Assembly: GCA_034766995.1 (NCBI GenBank)
Contig: CM068322.1
Coordinates: 19,595,745 to 19,659,744, forward strand
Source of the DNA: Acanthacorydalis orientalis
Taxonomy: Eukaryota > Arthropoda > Insecta > Megaloptera > Corydalidae
Reading direction: 5' to 3'
Length of the DNA stretch: 64,000 nt
Shown here: one piece after another, positions 38,011 through 48,556 of the stretch
Layout: each line of letters opens with the position of its first letter
Numbering within the stretch: position 1 is the stretch's first letter
Program-made: the position numbers and the translations under genes
The notes under the pieces: model-generated
The model's input: only the letters and a program-made list of their open reading frames with translations
What the model was told of the DNA's origin: nothing
Database searches by the model: none

Positions 38011-39411
38011 GTATATTTATATGTATGCACATATATAATAAAAAATATTTTGACTTGACAATTTAAAAATAAATTACTTTAATGCACACTTAAAAATATA
38101 ACAATCGTTGAAAAATTCAAAACTGTGAGATCATTTCGACAAAAAAGCTCCGAAAATGATAATTAGAGATGAGAAATTATATCTGGTCTGGATGAATAAT
38201 GAAAATGACACGGGTCTCTGTTGAAACTCAACGTCTGATCATATCAGACAAGAATAATACTGTTGTACTTAAAGACAGGAAAGTCGAGTCATTCGTAAAG
38301 GGACAAAAATAAGTTATTCGGTAACATTTTTCAGAACCAGGATTTAAGTCAAAGATTACACGAATACATTTTTAAACTGGATGTGTAGAAACATTTGTAC
38401 GGTCTAATTTAGTGGTATTTTTTATAAAAATAAATTTACAGCTTACTGCTTTTATTTACATAGTTTATAAGTATGTATTTTCTTTGTATTCGATTTGTTG
38501 TTCTTGATTGATCCATATTTATCCATAAAAATAATTTTAAATGTTTAATCATTTTTTAATACTTCACGATTATTGAATTTAAACGATTTCTAAACTATAT
38601 AAACAATATAAACTGAAATCTAAAATTTCAAATGATATCATATATTTTTTGTGGTGAAAATTAAATAGGGTATTTTTAAGAAACACTTGTGTTCCTAGAA
38701 AAAACACAATATTATTAATTTTTAATTCATACATTAGTAGATAACAATAATAAATAATTAATTAATAATAGAAATAAAAACGTATTGAATTAATAATATA
38801 CTTTCTATTACATGAAAATGTAAACAAATACATTTTCGATAAAAATGGTAATGACCTTTGAAACCTTACACCACTAATTAGTACCAATAGAACATGTGTA
38901 TTACCAGAAAATAAAGAAATATAATTAAAAAATTATTCTTCTTTCTCGCGGTAAACGTTTGAAGACCAGCAAACTGACATTTATTAAACAACACATGTGT
39001 ACCATGGTTGAGGTTTATTTTAAAATGAAACAGAACTAAAGCTATATTAATGGTACCCATCATTATTTTTTTCAACTCGTAAGTGATAGTACCAAATAAT
39101 AGAGGATAATAAGGAATATCAGTGTTCTGTGAGTAATAGAAAGAAGGATATTTGCAAATAAAAACTTGGTCAGCTGAGTTTATCGTATCGGAACGGGAGA
39201 GTTAATAAAATAATTGATTCCAATAATAAATATCGTTTGATATATTGCAATTAATAAAAAAAAAACATACAAATAATTAATGTTATTATTAGCAGAAATA
39301 AACTTACCTTTTCTTTGGTCGTCGATATCTGTCTTTTTTCTCTCCCATGATATATTTTAGGTTTAACCAGTTTATGTCTGCTGAATTCTGGCGATGATAG
39401 GATTTGATAAT
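22637..39411 (-). CDS. ADAM metalloprotease, meltrin type (ADAM12/19/33-like), 5' end missing
   Basis: This is a type I membrane protease that would shed or process cell-surface proteins and bind partners through its disintegrin domain. Thirteen coding exons are recognised. The common part (exons from 39411 down to 29454) is followed by one of two tails, giving 900 or 1665 codons without the missing N-terminus. Domains in order are: prodomain with a cysteine-switch-like NKTCGYS; furin site RYKR formed across a splice junction; metalloprotease with [11 protein letters not shown] and the Met-turn CIMAP; disintegrin with [10 protein letters not shown]; cysteine-rich domain; EGF-like module; transmembrane helix; cytoplasmic tail. 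The zinc ligands and Glu are all present, so it should be active. The post-[11 protein letters not shown] and overall order match the meltrin group. Drosophila has more than one ADAM of this general layout, so no symbol is given. The signal peptide exon was not found. Confidence 0.95.
26974..27326. repeat. longest compound TA microsatellite
   Basis: About 350 bp of TA with interspersed GTATC, CATA and ACACAC units, in the intron before the long ADAM tail exon. It produces open frames of Tyr-Ile repeats on both strands that are not genes. Confidence 0.95.
28419..28424 (-). terminator. possible poly(A) signal of the short ADAM form
   Basis: AATAAA on the - strand lies about 355 nt after the short-form stop codon. 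The 3' UTR so defined contains a less AT-rich island (28499-28602). Confidence 0.35.
28778..29397 (-). CDS. ADAM terminal exon, short-tail form: transmembrane segment and 170-residue tail
   Basis: After a TTTTTTAG acceptor the frame gives [19 protein letters not shown] and a further hydrophobic run to LLYYYQRH, a single transmembrane helix of about 23 residues followed by basic residues. If the internal donor at 29264 is not used, reading continues to a TAA at 28778-28780. The tail is polar and Ser/Asn-rich, with [17 protein letters not shown] in the middle, and looks unstructured. An AATAAA for this form lies at 28419-28424. Confidence 0.8.
29265..29397 (-). CDS. ADAM transmembrane exon, long-tail form (internal 5' splice site)
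   Basis: The same acceptor is used, but splicing at an internal AAC|GTACGT donor (GT at 29264-29263) ends the exon two bases into a Thr codon. The phase fits the exon at 22637-25418 exactly and gives [18 protein letters not shown] across the junction. The intron would be about 3.8 kb and contains the longest TA tract of the window. Confidence 0.7.
29454..29658 (-). CDS. ADAM exon: EGF-like module
   Basis: The exon starts [15 protein letters not shown]. It includes an EGF-like unit with the cysteines of [19 protein letters not shown], and then [10 protein letters not shown], a stretch that in vertebrates is typical of ADAM12 and ADAM19. It ends one base into a codon. Confidence 0.94.
29724..29925 (-). 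CDS. ADAM exon: cysteine-rich domain, second part
   Basis: It continues with [19 protein letters not shown] and ends [15 protein letters not shown], the standard end of the domain ('DPGLVxxGTKCxxGK'). Donor GTATAT. Confidence 0.94.
29988..30160 (-). CDS. ADAM exon: cysteine-rich domain, first part
   Basis: The exon reads [20 protein letters not shown] and later [15 protein letters not shown]. This matches the ADAM cysteine-rich domain ('YCYxGxCxxxxxQCxxLWG'). It ends two bases into a Glu codon at GTATGT. Confidence 0.94.
30275..30415 (-). CDS. ADAM exon: disintegrin loop
   Basis: Forty-seven codons read [19 protein letters not shown] and then [18 protein letters not shown]. The loop tip is SADHECD rather than RGD, so an RGD-type integrin contact is not predicted. 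Acceptor TTTTAG; donor GTAATG. Confidence 0.94.
30523..30848 (-). CDS. ADAM exon: end of protease, start of disintegrin
   Basis: It starts with [19 protein letters not shown], giving the third zinc ligand and the Met-turn. It continues into the disintegrin domain with [15 protein letters not shown] and [12 protein letters not shown]. It ends in phase 0 at a GTAAGTT donor. Confidence 0.95.
30869..30920. repeat. TA microsatellite inside a 107 nt ADAM intron
   Basis: The tract makes up half of the tiny intron that splits the zinc-binding motif. Confidence 0.95.
30956..31104 (-). CDS. ADAM exon: zinc-binding active site
   Basis: The exon carries the '[17 protein letters not shown]' region and [10 protein letters not shown], with the first two zinc-binding histidines and the catalytic Glu. 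It ends one base into the glycine codon. The last histidine ligand is in the next exon, across an intron of only 107 nt. Confidence 0.95.
31167..31336 (-). CDS. ADAM exon: protease domain
   Basis: The exon opens with [19 protein letters not shown], the conserved 'YxPLNIxxxLxGxxxW' stretch, and runs to NDNAQLLT. It ends with two bases of a codon at a GTGAGT donor. Confidence 0.94.
31698..31871 (-). CDS. ADAM exon: furin site and start of protease domain
   Basis: Fifty-eight codons start with YKRS, which with the previous exon makes the furin site RYKR. They continue with [15 protein letters not shown], the first strand of the reprolysin domain, and end in DIANIINA. Donor GTATGT; acceptor TTTTTAG. 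Confidence 0.94.
33042..33085. repeat. TA microsatellite
   Basis: In the intron between the prodomain and protease exons of the ADAM gene. A second tract in that intron is at 33700-33720. Confidence 0.95.
33900..34080 (+). repeat. dispersed repeat, copy 2
   Basis: It shares CAACCCCCAGG, TTGTCAATTATAAGC, AATAAAACAATA, ATGTCTACATAAA and AATGTAGT with the copy at 704-1340. Here the parts are contiguous, so this copy shows the uninterrupted arrangement. Confidence 0.55.
34287..34571 (-). CDS. ADAM exon: prodomain with cysteine switch
   Basis: Ninety-five codons begin [17 protein letters not shown], followed by [14 protein letters not shown], which is the ADAM prodomain signature. NKTCGYS near the end supplies the inhibitory cysteine. 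The exon ends in RILR just before the donor, so the first half of the furin site lies here. Confidence 0.93.
34681..34836 (-). CDS. ADAM exon: prodomain
   Basis: Fifty-two codons in phase 0 begin [10 protein letters not shown] and include [20 protein letters not shown], the classic prodomain 'LxLxxNxxLxPxxY' pattern. The acceptor is TTTTTCAG and the donor GTGAGT. Confidence 0.92.
35321..35373. repeat. TA microsatellite
   Basis: In the ADAM intron between 34836 and 39308. Confidence 0.95.
36002..36009. promoter_or_regulatory. CRE-like site TGACGTCA
   Basis: A perfect palindromic CREB/ATF site is followed at once by a half-site (ATGACGTGC). Both lie in an island (35640-36250) of higher GC within the 4.5 kb intron between ADAM prodomain exons. 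Confidence 0.4.
36187..36210. repeat. inverted repeat AACTAACC / GGTTAGTT
   Basis: Perfect 8 bp arms with an 8 bp AT spacer, in the less AT-rich island of the ADAM prodomain intron. Confidence 0.6.
36331..36845 (-). mobile_element. deletion derivative of a Tc1/mariner element, copy 1
   Basis: The termini share AAATTAATTCGGTGCC as inverted repeats, with TA at both flanks (36329-36330 and 36846-36847). On the - strand a start at about 36672 reads [10 protein letters not shown] and then [16 protein letters not shown]. Near the other end [15 protein letters not shown] resembles the transposase C-terminus, so the catalytic middle has been lost. Confidence 0.75.
36846..37165. repeat. palindromic MITE family, two-armed copy
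   Basis: The left arm is TAGTTTTTGCTACTGTGGCT and CCCCACAAATCACAAATG. The right arm is ATAATCAATAATCAAATATT, then GAACATTTTTGG and GTGAGTGAAAAATTCG. It begins exactly where the Tc1/mariner derivative at 36331-36845 ends. Confidence 0.55.
39308..39411 (-). CDS. ADAM exon: start of prodomain
   Basis: The exon follows a TTTTTACAG acceptor. It needs one base from an upstream exon (phase 1), then reads [13 protein letters not shown] and continues to an RQISTTKEK end, in frame with the next exon. The GTAAGTT donor is strong. The 'YxI' opening followed by a basic stretch is typical of ADAM prodomains. Confidence 0.85.
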
Positions 39412-41919
39412 CTGTAAAAAATAAATGTATAAAATTTTGATTCTTTCAGTGTCAATAAACAAGAACAAAATAACAAATTTATTATTTGGTTTTAAACATT
39501 TTTTAAATCGTTATTATTTATTTTTCTGTACATCCTTTCATTATAACTTTTTTACATGAATCCTGAAGGCCACGTGTAAGTTCTTTCTTTCATTTTGAAC
39601 TTAACCGTTTTAGTGCTATGCTTTTTTTCTGTAAAATGTGCCAAAAGTGCTATATAAATTTGATTTTTAACAAAAAAAATATTATGGTTTTAGGAAAAAA
39701 ATGATAACTCACTCGAATATTAAAGGATTTTATTAATTCGTCTGATATAATTAAATAATAATTATATGTGATTGTAATATAACACAAAAACTAAGTAAAG
39801 ATAATAAATATTTTGTGTATATAAATAATATCTTTACTAGAATTCAAACGACAGAGCACTAAACACACAGACTAACCTCAAAGCCAATATATCGGCTCGA
39901 CGCATTCTTAGTGAAGTAGAGAAAAATCGATATATCGGCAACGGTTAAAATCGACCTGACAATTACTCTTTTATATATACTCAACAGGATTCAAATAGAA
40001 CAATATTTTTGTAAAAAATAAAAACATTATCAACTTGAAAAGTCTATATAAAAAGTAAACAAGTGTGTACTAAAATAAGAAAGAATAAAGTAGGGTTATT
40101 ACTTAAATGGCATAATTACTAATTTGAAACGATATTTTGTAATATCTAACACTTTTGAAAAAGTTTATTTCAATTATTTTTAATGTCTCCGAAGGAAGAA
40201 TGCAAAGGTAGTAAGGTAAAAGATTAAGATTCATTTTCGACTATTGATAGTTTTTTTTTGTTTAAAAAATAAGGTAATATAATTTAAATTCTAATCTTTT
40301 GATTCGTGAAAAAACATTTATTTTATACACTAAAATGTTAAGTCGAATATGAAACATAAAACAGAATAAGGAATTTTCACTTTTTTCTAACATTAAATAA
40401 TTTATCTCATTAAATTATTTTAATATTTTATTAAACTCGTAAGAATTTAATATTCTTAAAACGTAATATTTTTTTTTTAATTTTCGAATTAATATTTCAA
40501 AAATACAAATAGTATTATTTTTTCATAATGATACTGTAAAGAAATCTCTAAAGAATACATACATAATAAAGCTCACAGATACTGATCATTGTAAGAAAAA
40601 AACCTTATCTTTTAGAAATATCAAAAGGACTTTTATGTTTCTTATATCTATTCTTATAGGCCATTTTCAATTTTGTTAGCATACTTGTGTTAAATCATGC
40701 TACAATCCTACGCTCTTATCGGTTAATATTTTCATTACATATGATATACGATGAACCCGTAATACAGGGCTTAGCAGCTTTGTTATTTACACATGCACGT
40801 ATTCATTATGAAACGTTAGCATCACTGACACATAAAATCCACGAGTTTTGTGTCGGCGCTTATGTAAACACATTTTATATGGCTGCTCTTAGTTTTGTTT
40901 ACATATAGTCGTGTGCCTGTCCTTTTTTGTGGTTAAAATATAACACCATCTGTCTGTTCAACTATGACAATAATTATGAGGGTTAATGCCCTTGAGGACA
41001 ATTCAGTTCGGTTTAATTTCGAAACCCCTATTTGGTGATTTAATATATGAAGGATAATTCTCCGTTATAGTTTTTATATTAAATGCTACTGTGTACTCGA
41101 GCGCAGTATTTTGTAAATATTTAATTTCATAAATTAGTTTGCTTTTTTTATAAATTCATTGCATATAAATGAGATAATAACATTTATTTTCAAATCAGTT
41201 TGTATAACATTATTAAAATATTTTATTTCTATCCAGACAGTAATGCAGTTAACACTGTTTACATTATTTTATCACGGAAATTTCCTTTAATCTCTTTCTA
41301 AACTTAGAAGGATTATAATTCATAGCGGTATAAACTTCTTATTTAGTTGTTCACACAGAGATAATATCAAAACTTCTTGTACATTTACTAATCTTCTAAA
41401 CAATACATATTTGAACTGAATACTAAAATTAAAGATATAAAAAACTAAAGCATATTTTAATTTTTACTTTTAACATATGATACAAATTCTCAAAAAATGA
41501 ATATAAAATATAAACTGATATAAACTGTATCGAGCGATGATTGGTTCTGAGTGAATCCTGGAAATAGAGTATGATTTCGGGTATTGGCAAGACATATTGG
41601 TTTTCGTCATTTTTAGATTTCAGTAGATTTTTAACTCATACATTTTTACAGCATTATACAGAATAAATATAAACAATAACACAAGAATTATAAAAATCAA
41701 TGCACAAGAAAGTGATACAATAAACAAAATACATATTATTTTTTTTTATAAAATTTACATAAAAAAATTACAAAATTTATGAAAAGGAAATAAAATTAAT
41801 GACAATTTTTTGTCCTAAAGTTGAATTCTTGTGAACAAATGTAATATGTTATAATTTTCTTTTAAATATTGAATTTGCATTTCATAATTTATCTTCAAAT
41901 GATGTTTGAATGAATCATA

Positions 41920-41993
41920 TTAGGTTGGTAGAAAAATAATTGCAGTTCATGAGCTTCAAATTCATAACGAACACCATTTTCCTATCGACCTAA
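41920..41993. mobile_element. 74 bp derivative of the same mariner family
   Basis: It starts TTAGGTTGGTAGAAAAATAA and ends CCTATCGACCTAA, flanked by TA on both sides. The ends match the element at 47299-47795, but almost all internal DNA is gone. Confidence 0.7.
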
Positions 41994-43909
41994 TAATTTG
42001 TAAAACTCATAAACATCCTCCTTTTATCAAAAATTAACTTACTACATTTTCATAAAGTACTGAAAATAATTTATCTTCTAGTAAGTCAACTACTTGGAGA
42101 AAATTATCTACTGAATAAAATAAAACGCAAAATTATTGGTTGATTCATGCATTGAAATTAAATGAAATCTTTTACAAAATCAATAAATTTCAATAAAAAT
42201 ACAATAGAAGTTATAATCTTTTTTTGACTCCGTATGTGTTTATATGAGGAGAATATTTTTCAAATCATATATTGAAGTGGTTTCTTATTATTCAGTAACA
42301 AAATTGTAAGGAATTTAAACTAATGTATAATAAAATAACCTACAAGAAGTTATTTTCTTATAAATCTATAATAAATATTTTTTCAAATATTCTTGATTAA
42401 TAAAATTTATATTTTTGTATTAAGTTTTTATTTAATAAATCCAATAATATTTTTATACTAGTTTAAAACTGTACATTTCTTTGCTTGAAACAATTTCAAA
42501 TTTCATTTTTTCACTTCTTTCACAAACGATCAACTGCACATTCTTCCTGTTTCAATTTTCTTTGATAAGTACTTGCGTCATATCAAATACAATTTGCAGA
42601 TGAATTTTTAATAAAAGTATTTTGCAATTGCGAAATCTCTTTTAAAGTGGTTTCAATTGTAATTCATCGCCTACACGAACAAGAAAATTGCACATGAAGT
42701 AATGTTGTTCGAGTAGGCAGAAATTCGTAAACATAAAAATACAATCGTACGTTTCTCTTTATAAATTTTCTGGTACGGACAGTTGTATTGAAACGCGTTT
42801 TTATACAATAAAAACATGTTCTTGTATTGGACATTATTTCTCTTACAATTCAAAGCCGGAAATGTAAATAATTAAAATTACTTTAATAGGTCGAATGGAT
42901 TCTATCAAAATATATAAGAATTCTTGTACAGAAAGAAACTTTCTATAATGAAATTTTTTATTTGAATTCCTAATTATTATGGACATGAATTTCATTTTTA
43001 CTTTAGTCACAAGCAACAAAGTTCTAAATTATTCATTTAAAATAAGAAGAAAGAAACACTTTTATTTTTATTTTTTCATATAATTAACACATTTTTTATG
43101 TACCATAATTTAAAAATCGGCTTATATTAAATATTATATTTTATTAACTAATTTTAAACCTATAATCAGGTAAAATATCAATAGATAGAGAAAGAAATTT
43201 ATCTCTTCAGACAAAACTGTCATTTATTCTCTTATTATGTATGAACAAAAAATATGAAATAAATTTTTGTTTTAGCATTTTGTATTTTAAAATGAATCAT
43301 AAAGTTCATGTTTTATTTTTCTGTTATAATTCATACAAATAAATACATAAATACGATTTTTAAAAAGAATAGTTTATAACATATCACCAAGATTAGTTAA
43401 TTTAGGAAAAAATAGTATAATAAAAATATTATCAGATTTTTTTATTCGATGTATAAAGTAAATTTTACTTTTATTAGGTAAAATTAAGAGAAAAAAGCAT
43501 TTTTCTTTGTGAAAATTTGGACAAGGTACACAACTAAACTGAAATGGAGATCTGTTTATCAATAATTTAATTTTTTTGGTTAGTAATAATCGTCTCAATA
43601 ATATGAATTTAATTTATTTTGCTCGTCGATAATAATTTGGTTCTCAATAATGTGAATTTAATGTTGCTTTTATATAATAATGATTTAATGTGAAATTAAT
43701 AAATATTAAAAAGTTAAATTGACAAAAAGCACGTTTTTAAAAATTGTATCTCTTCTGATATATGTAATAAATTAGTTTTAGTATGTTTTTTTTAAAAAAA
43801 ATATTTTATTTTCAAATAACTTTTTATCAGAACTAATTTCTTAGAGAAAGTTTTAAACTTTAATATTTTTCCTGTTAGAGTAAGAATTCTTGATTATTTT
43901 CAGTACTGC

Positions 43910-44190
43910 AATTATAGTTTTTGATATTGTGGTTAATTTTCTTTCATAAATAAACTTTCACTCTTCACTTACTATTAAAATGTTTTTCATCCAAACGTTC
44001 AATATGTGGTTTTTCTATACCGTAACGACAATGTCAGCAAAGCCATTGATCGTGATTTTTCTATACTTTCACAATGACAGTAACGCCATTGAAATGTACA
44101 TAAGCTATTATTAAAACGATCAATGAACAACTATTGAACATTGTGCTCAGAAAAAAAGTTATTAGAGTGAAGAATTATTGTTTTTTATTT
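43910..44190. repeat. palindromic MITE family, two-armed copy
   Basis: The left arm starts ATAGTTTTTGATATTGTGG. The right arm includes GAACAACTATTGAACATTG and GTGAAGAATTATTG. The centre near 44040 contains an imperfect inverted pair around 'TTTTTCTATAC'. Confidence 0.5.
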
Positions 44191-44281
44191 ATATTCTGAA
44201 ACTGTATAAATATAGATTATATAAAGACATATTATATGTGAATCATTACAAATCATATGTTTGTGTTAAATTATGTTTAAT

Positions 44282-44529
44282 CAGTGGCGTACCTAGGACT
44301 TTTTACAAGAGGTGTGCTATTTTAACCAAGTTTACAAATCTGATAAAACTTTATTTAGAATAAAATTTATAAATCTTTATAAATTATCATCTATACGGTA
44401 CTAAAAATAGCGATTCGATTTTTTTACGACATCCCCATATTAACAATATTGTTTGGCACGCATACATTTAAGTTTTCTTCCGATTGGGAAGGGAGTACAC
44501 ACCTAAATACCCCTTTAGCTACGCCAGTG
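44282..44529. mobile_element. hAT-type MITE with 8 bp target duplication
   Basis: The left end is CAGTGGCGTACCTAGG and the reversed right end CACTGGCGTAGCTAAAGG. The flanks are a perfect 8 bp duplication, TGTTTAAT at 44274-44281 and 44530-44537. The 8 bp duplication and CAGTGGCGTA-like ends fit hAT elements. There is no transposase. Confidence 0.88.
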
Positions 44530-44532
44530 TGT

Positions 44533-44540
<8 letters not shown>

Positions 44541-44586
<46 letters not shown>
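44541..44586. repeat. TA microsatellite
   Basis: It begins directly after the 8 bp duplication of the hAT-type MITE. Confidence 0.95.
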
Positions 44587-44588
<2 letters not shown>

Positions 44589-45149
44589 AAAAGAAATAAT
44601 TAAAAAATACAATACATCTTTTTATTCGTGTAAATATCGATAAATAATATTAATCTTATTCTTTATGGTATATTTATCTTTTAGTACATATAATTTTTTT
44701 TAATAAAATTTAAAAATAAAAATCAGTAATAAAAAAATATTTAACTTTTCTATTTCTATACATATTTTTTCCATACTCACGATTGTTTTTACGAACATAT
44801 CAAAAATGTAGAGGTGACATAAAGAGTTAAAAATTAAATAATCAATAAATATATCAATTTTGAATTAAACTAGTACAATGTTAAAACTCTTGATAAAGTC
44901 GTTTTTTATTGTAGTTTATTACTTGAAATGAACTCTGTAATTAAGGTTGAGTAATTCAACGATGATAGTACATAATTTTCAATTGAAATAATGGAAAGAT
45001 CATATGGTCTTTTTGTATCATCTTCGTAGAACTTAAATGTCATATCAACATAAAGTGAGAGGCGGTACTCACTAAAAAGTTAATATAACAGGCTGAAGAA
45101 CCGAGTACGGATCTATATATGGAAGATAAATTATATTTGACTAAAAAAT

Positions 45150-45181
45150 ATTATTTCAAAACTTGTAAGTTTTGAAATAAT
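45150..45181. repeat. perfect 15 bp inverted repeat
   Basis: The arm TTATTTCAAAACTT and its complement are separated by two bases and extended by one A-T pair. Confidence 0.7.
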
Positions 45182-46203
45182 TAAAAGCAATTATAGTAAA
45201 TATATAGCAACAGTTAATAAAAATATTGATATTTTATTAAAAGAATATCTATATATTTGATTTCGAATCTCTAATGCGTTTGATTTATGTTATTTTAGTA
45301 ATAAAAAATTATTTTGAATGTTTAAATGAACAATTTTGTCTGCATAATTTAAGATCAATACACAAACATTTTTCAACACACAACACAAAAAAGTTTATTT
45401 ATTTGTTGATCTTAAATAATAAATTATTAAACATATAAAACAACTCGATTAATGAAAATCGTTTGTTTAGAGAAATCAAGTTATAAATTATAGAATCATT
45501 AAAATGTGTAAGTACTAGACTAGACAGGAGATACGATAAAGAAGTTTATATATGTTAAAAAATATTAACTCACTTATTTTTTTAATATCAGCCGGTAATT
45601 AAATATATATGACCTTAAATGAATCCACTTTGTAATTGTAGTATAAGAGAATATAGTTATTAATAAACAAGTCGTTCAAGTGGGCGATATTGACTGATTT
45701 ACGATCAAGGTTTCACAAATGTCATAAATGAAAGTAAAACTGTAAGCGTACGAATCTTCAATAATTATCATAAATAACTCCCATTTCTTTTTTTTTTCGT
45801 ACCGATCGTTTCTCGCATCCTACTATTCAGTTAATAAAAAAAGAAAGAAGATAGTAGTACAGAACCTACCCACACAAATACGAATGATTACCAGTTATAT
45901 ACATATTACAGTGAAGGCGTGGTCGTATGTGGACTATGACTCACCTTTTTTTGCATATAAACTGTACAAATTTGTGTCATTCGGCTCGCCGCCGGAAATA
46001 CAAAAATATGTTTAGATTAGTGCATTCCATAATCTGAAGCATTTTACAAATCATGTTTATATTACTACTGCTATTAAGTGGCGCCTAAAAATTATAGTTC
46101 TATGCATGTTTCAATGTCAAGCAAAATTATAAATTATGATTAAAAAGGATACAGTAAGTGAATTAATTTTATGTAATACAAAAATTTCTTTATTATTGTC
46201 ATA

Positions 46204-46258
<55 letters not shown>

Positions 46259-47089
46259 GGATTTACTATAAATAATAATAAAAGGAAATATATCAAAAAA
46301 GGCATGGACAGCAAAAAAAAAAACAATTATTTATTATTAGAACAGAAAATCAAATAAATGATAAATATATTAAAATTTACAGACTATATGTATATTGAAA
46401 ACCAAGGCCAGATCTTGTGGTTTTCCGGTAATCTTTTTTTTAGATAAAAACGTTTGTGTTTTTACTTATTGAAATGTTTTTGTATTTTTAATTCGTTTTT
46501 AGCGTTCAAAAATTCGACAAATGTCATATTTTGCTATACAAACTGAAATCAGAAATGACAATTTCACAGATAAAATATTTTTATGAGTAAACGATGATCT
46601 GTTTGTGCAGCTTGTAAAACTAAATAACAGACTCATATCAAGAGGAGAGTCAATAAAGATATCAGACACTAAATGTTTATTTTTCTCTACCTTTCTTTTT
46701 CGACTAGACTTGATTATTGTCATTATAAGACTAACTGTCAACTATATATAAAAAAACTGTTTAAATTTAAGTTAATTCGTGGCTGAAAATGATATAAAAA
46801 TGAAACTGTATTTTTCAAAATTTAGTTATTTATAATAATATTAAATTAAATTATTAATTGCACACTACAAGTAGAAAGTAATGGATCTATTTTTAGAATA
46901 AATTACAATGCAAGAGCAAACAGTAACGTTTAGTTTAACACACAAATTTTAATTAAAGTTATGAAATTACAAAGAAATCTGACTAAAACCCCTAAAGATG
47001 AATTTACTTAAAATTTAATATACTGCTTCCTTTTAGACTTATGTGATACCACCATCCTTAGACGAATAAGATATTGAAAAATCAGTGAA

Positions 47090-47230
47090 CCTTATTATTG
47101 TGAATAAGATGGCATTGTTATCGAAATGTGCATAAGCAACAATCAAAAAAGATTAATAATAATTATTAAACATTTTTGATCAGAAAAACTATTTGTGGGG
47201 TGAATGAAAAATTCATTTATGAAATTCAAC
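47090..47230. repeat. palindromic MITE family, right arm
   Basis: The stretch TCGAAATGTGCATAAGCAAC leads to ATTATTAAACATTTTTGATC and TGGGGTGAATGAAAAATTCA, the best-preserved right arm in the window. Confidence 0.5.
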
Positions 47231-47298
47231 TTCTATGACTATGTCTTAAATATAAGGAAAAGTCTACTTGTTTGCCACATTCATTGAACATTATACTA

Positions 47299-47795
47299 TT
47301 AGGTTGGTAGGAAAATAATTGCGGTTATTGTTTTTAAATTCTTACCTTCATGAACTTTGATAACATTTACTTTGATCTTATTATTAATTTTGTTTCAAAT
47401 TGGGTTATTGAATTAAAGATGACAAAGAAGCAAATAAAAGCGTATTTTATATAAGTTCACAACGGGTGGTAAAACAACAAAAACTGCTTATAAACTAAAC
47501 GATGCTTTTCGTGTGAGTACTGTTAAGAAACGTACGGTGCAATGGTGGCTTTAAAAATTTCGTGCTGCAGACAAGAGCCTTGAAGATGAGAAAGGTCGTG
47601 GGCGTGTCTTTCTTCATTTCATAACGACCAACTGAAGGCGTTAGTTGAATCAGAACCACGCAGAACAATTTGAGAGCTTGCACAAAGTTAGGCGTTAGTC
47701 ATCTGACAGTTCTGGACCACTTAAAACCACTTAAATTAGAAAAATGTACATGAATTTGAAGATCATAAGTCGCAATTATTTTTCTACCAACCTAA
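47299..47795 (+). mobile_element. mariner deletion derivative with intact ends
   Basis: The 497 bp element starts TTAGGTTGGTAGGAAAATAA and ends with the complement, TTATTTTTCTACCAACCTAA. TA flanks both sides. The interior keeps an N-terminal transposase segment in broken frames (MTKKQIKAYF; STVKKRTVQWW; FHNDQLKALVESEPRRTI) and lacks the catalytic half. Confidence 0.85.
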
Positions 47796-48059
47796 TATTT
47801 GCTTAATCCAAATCGACGTTTATATTTATATTCTATTTCTAATTATTTTTGTATTATTATTATTTTGTTTGTATATATTTTATCCATAATCTTGAACGTC
47901 GTAATTCTTATATATGTTGCTAGAATATTAATCGCTCATGTATTTTATGACAATTTTAACACATGTAATCATCATTTCAATAAATACGATTCCTCCAAAA
48001 TCTTCAGATCATAGAAAAAAAATATACTCTTAATGAAGTACATTGTATGTTTTGTATTA

Positions 48060-48556
48060 TGTGTAAAAAATAATTCGATGCCTTTATATTAAACAGCCAT
48101 AAGACTGTTTAAATTAAAATATTTTTTCGTCGTTTTAGAATTTAGAAGTGATCACGTTAACATTTAAAAACACTGTGTATCTTATTCAAGCAATTGGCAT
48201 AACCTTAAAAAGCAGTAGCAAACACGATAATATTCATAAAGTAGCATATTAGACATTGCATACTTTTCGCATTCCAATTGAAAAAAATACTGCAGAAACC
48301 ACGGAAATCATTTGTTTGGGAGGAGGTGTTGTAACATATAAAACATAAACAACTGTTAAAACAGCTGAAGAACTCCGAAAATCCATTAAGCCTTTATCAA
48401 CTTAAAACAGTTATTTTTTCGACAAGGGATTCGTCAGTTATCAGATGGAGTAAAGTTATTTAAAATAATAGAAGATATTTTGAGGAATGAAATGTATTAA
48501 ATTTATCCATAACATTCATTTTCTATAAAAACAGGCTCCGAATTAATTTGTACATC
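48060..48556 (+). mobile_element. deletion derivative of the same Tc1/mariner element, copy 2
   Basis: The 497 bp copy lies in the opposite orientation to 36331-36845. Its termini (AATAATTCGATGCC on the left; on the right, reversed, AAATTAATTCGGAGCC) and internal CGTCGTTTTAGAATTTAGAA correspond to copy 1. TA flanks both sides. Confidence 0.72.

Noticed and set aside
40687..40908. 73-codon + strand frame
   Set aside because: It lies in a GC-richer island that may be conserved non-coding DNA; no motif or splice support.
46499..46741. 80-codon - strand frame
   Set aside because: Low-complexity, lysine- and serine-rich, without motif; within chance expectation.
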